From the NCBI RefSeq assembly GCF_900258035.1, contig NZ_OGTP01000001.1, positions 1 to 64,000 of the forward strand: a stretch of DNA of 64,000 nt, in the 5' to 3' direction. The stretch comes from Caballeronia novacaledonica. Its GTDB lineage: Bacteria > Pseudomonadota > Gammaproteobacteria > Burkholderiales > Burkholderiaceae. The position numbers and the translations under genes were made by a program. Positions within the stretch are counted from its first letter, which is position 1, and every line of letters starts with the position of its first letter. The notes beneath the pieces were generated by a model. The model ran no database searches. It saw nothing but the letters and a program-made list of their open reading frames with translations, and was not told the DNA's origin. Of this stretch, positions 63,301 to 64,000 are shown one piece after another.

Positions 63301-63444
63301 CCGCGTGTAGGCGAGGATGCCGAAGATCGTCGCCATCGCGATGAGAAACACGACGAGCGCGCGATGCCGCAACGCCCACGCCGAAAGATTGAAGCGGCCT
63401 TCTTCGTGGCGATGCGCGTCGTCGTCTTCGCGAGTGTCGCTCAT
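60322..63444 (-). CDS. RND-family efflux pump inner-membrane subunit
   Basis: The 1040-residue protein is an HAE-type RND transporter with 12 membrane helices in two halves. The proton-relay Asp pair is present in LILALGLLVDDAIIAVEMMA. The pore-domain layout is standard (FTFRVMVIRTFWPGATARQV at the start; GYRVEVGGSVEESGKGQASI and MLGVIAMFGIIMRNSVILVD in the second half). It exports drugs or toxic organics using the proton gradient. The substrate class cannot be read; the sequence is closer to multidrug than to metal (CzcA) pumps. The start is the ATG at 63444, overlapping the adaptor gene by 4 bases. Confidence 0.93.
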   Translation of the reverse strand: MSDTREDDDAHRHEEGRFNLSAWALRHRALVVFLIAMATIFGILAYTRLAQSEDPPFTFRVMVIRTFWPGATARQVQEEVTDRIARKLQETPYTDFMRSYSRPGESLIFFQMKDSAPAKDVPEEWYQIRKKVGDIAATLPPGAQGPFFNDEFGDVYTNIYALEGDGFSPAQLHDYADALRTVLLRVPGVAKVDYFGDQEERIYVEIPNTTLTRLNISPQQIAQAIDGQNAVSTAGVLTTPNDRVFVRPSGQFKNVDALADTLINVNGRSFRLGDIATIKRGYIDPPATQMRSAGAPVLGIGITMQPGEDVVRLGKSLNDEMTKLRAQLPAGLKLTEVSSMPQAVSHSVDDFLEAVAEAVVIVLIVSLVSLGVRTGMVVVISIPIVLAVTALFMYLFDIGLHKVSLGTLILALGLLVDDAIIAVEMMAVKLEQGWSRARAAAFAYTSTAFPMLTGTLVTVAGFLPIALAKSSTGEYTRSIFEVSAIALIASWLAAVVLIPLLGYRLLPERKKEAHLPDDHEHDIYDTKFYGRLRRWVGWCVKRRFVVLAITVLLFVVAMAGFTIVPQQFFPSSDRPELLIDVRLQEGASFDATLREAKRLEEALKGRDEIDHVVSFVGTGAPRFYLPLDQQLQTPNFAQFVVTAKSVEAREQLARWLDPMLRERFPAIRTRLSRLENGPPVGYPVQFRVSGDEIGTVRHIAEQVAADMRADARTANVQFDWDEPSERSVRFEIDQQKARDAGVSSQDVANFLAMTLTGTTVTQYRERDKLINVDLRAPRAERVDPARLASLAMPTPHGPVPLGALGRVVDTLEYGVIWERDRQPTITVQSDVKGDAQGIDVTYAIDKKLDEIRRALPVGYRVEVGGSVEESGKGQASINAQMPVMVIVVLTLLMIQLQSFSRVMMVVLTAPLGLIGVVVTLLAFGKPFGFVAMLGVIAMFGIIMRNSVILVDQIEQDIASGHKRFDAIIGATVRRFRPITLTAAAAVLALIPLLRSNFFGPMATALMGGITSATVLTLFYLPALYAAWFRVKLDEREGASS

Positions 63445-64000
63445 GACGCGAAGTCCTCGGGATGCAGCGGCGCGACGACGCGCACTTTCTCGCCCGCGGA
63501 AACCGTATGCACGCCTTGCCACACGATGCGCTCGCCCGCAGCGATTCCGCCCGCGAGCGTCACCGTGCGCTCGCCATAGCGCGCGACCTCGACGCGCCGC
63601 AGTTCGAGCGCATCGCCCGGCTGTTTGACGATCCATACGGCGGGATGGCCGTTGTCGTGGAACAGTGCCGTCGATGGAATGGTGAACGCGCCCTTCGCGC
63701 CATTCGATCCGGCAAACGCGATATCCGCCGTCATGCCGAGGCGCACGTCGGGCGTCGGCGCTTCGAGCGTGAGCTTCGCGCGCCAGGTGCGGCTTTGGGT
63801 GTCGGCGGCGGGCGAAAGCTCGCGCACGCGCGCCTTGAAGGTCTGCCCGGGCAACGCCGCGAGTTTCACGCTCGCTTCCTTGCCCACGGCGAACGCGCCG
63901 AGCGCGGCTTCGGGCACGTCGCAGATCACGTCGATATCGCCGCTCCAGGCGAGCGTGTAGACGGCCTGACCCGCCGTCACGTTCTGCCCGGTGTCGGCCT
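63441..64000 (-). CDS. RND adaptor (membrane-fusion protein), C-terminal part
   Basis: This frame runs off the right edge; 186 C-terminal codons are visible. They contain the beta-barrel and lipoyl half of an HlyD/AcrA-type adaptor: QAVYTLAWSGDIDVICDVPE, RVRELSPAADTQSRTWRAKL and TLAGGIAAGERIVWQGVHTV. It is the first gene of the adaptor-RND-OMF operon, read leftward, and overlaps the RND gene by 4 bases. The N-terminal membrane anchor and hairpin lie outside the window. Confidence 0.9.
   Translation of the reverse strand, partial: ADTGQNVTAGQAVYTLAWSGDIDVICDVPEAALGAFAVGKEASVKLAALPGQTFKARVRELSPAADTQSRTWRAKLTLEAPTPDVRLGMTADIAFAGSNGAKGAFTIPSTALFHDNGHPAVWIVKQPGDALELRRVEVARYGERTVTLAGGIAAGERIVWQGVHTVSAGEKVRVVAPLHPEDFAS

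Noticed and set aside
1..64000. CRISPR arrays, insertion sequences, prophage genes, attachment sites
   Set aside because: No regularly spaced repeats, transposase, integrase or phage structural motifs were seen in any frame. selC shows no 3' duplication that would mark an integrated island.

Overview
The window is about 64 kb of GC-rich, densely coding chromosome from a Betaproteobacterium, most likely a Burkholderiaceae member of the Paraburkholderia/Caballeronia group. The evidence is the 5S rRNA tail at the left edge, a Burkholderia-type trimeric porin, a second Hfq with a C-terminal tail, an HU protein with a Lys/Ala-rich N-terminal tail, and a complete Wsp surface-sensing operon. No insertion sequence, phage gene or CRISPR array was seen. 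It reads as ordinary chromosome carrying several complete metabolic and signalling modules.

Left part (1-30 kb). The end of an rRNA operon and its terminator are followed by a lipoprotein. Next comes an oxidative pentose module: a LacI-type regulator, an XylD-like sugar-acid dehydratase preceded by a perfect GTTACCGGTAAC operator, and an XylB-like pentose dehydrogenase. After a metallo-beta-lactamase-fold lipoprotein comes wspA-wspB-wspC-wspD-wspE-wspF-wspR, with the downstream genes joined by ATGA overlaps. WspR has lost the Arg of its c-di-GMP I-site. Then follow small stress or membrane proteins (one 55-residue acidic protein), a LysE exporter, an aldo/keto reductase, a ClC antiporter, a phospholipase D-VTT fusion paired with an endonuclease/exonuclease/phosphatase protein, an HU-like protein, a LysR/SDR divergent pair, a DnaQ-GIY-YIG nuclease, an isolated Anbu peptidase, a porin and a YihY protein with an extra tail.

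Middle (30-42.5 kb): a self-contained selenium locus. fdnG encodes a Tat-exported formate dehydrogenase with an in-frame UGA (Sec197), followed at once by a textbook bacterial SECIS hairpin with a bulged U and a GGUCU loop. fdnH, fdnI and fdhE follow, then selA, selB and, after two DedA-family membrane proteins, selC (tRNA-Sec, UCA anticodon). Enzyme, maturation factor and almost all of the Sec-insertion machinery lie together; only selD and fdhD are not in the window.

Right part (42.5-64 kb). An AraC regulator is followed by a bufferin-type RiPP operon on the minus strand: a DUF2282 precursor with four Cys, an MNIO (DUF692) enzyme, an unfamiliar 325-residue protein, a DUF2063 partner and a DoxX-like protein. 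The unfamiliar protein sits between the MNIO enzyme and its partner and is the best candidate here for something undescribed. Then come an aromatic-acid-type efflux operon (YtcA-like lipoprotein, HlyD-type adaptor, FUSC pump, outer-membrane factor), an SDR/DUF427/SDR cluster divergent from a LysR gene, Hfq2, a MarR gene with mobA (3-hydroxybenzoate 4-monooxygenase), a truncated hydrolase remnant, and an RND tripartite pump whose adaptor gene runs off the right edge.

All assignments come from reading motifs and recalled family sequences; no database search was run.
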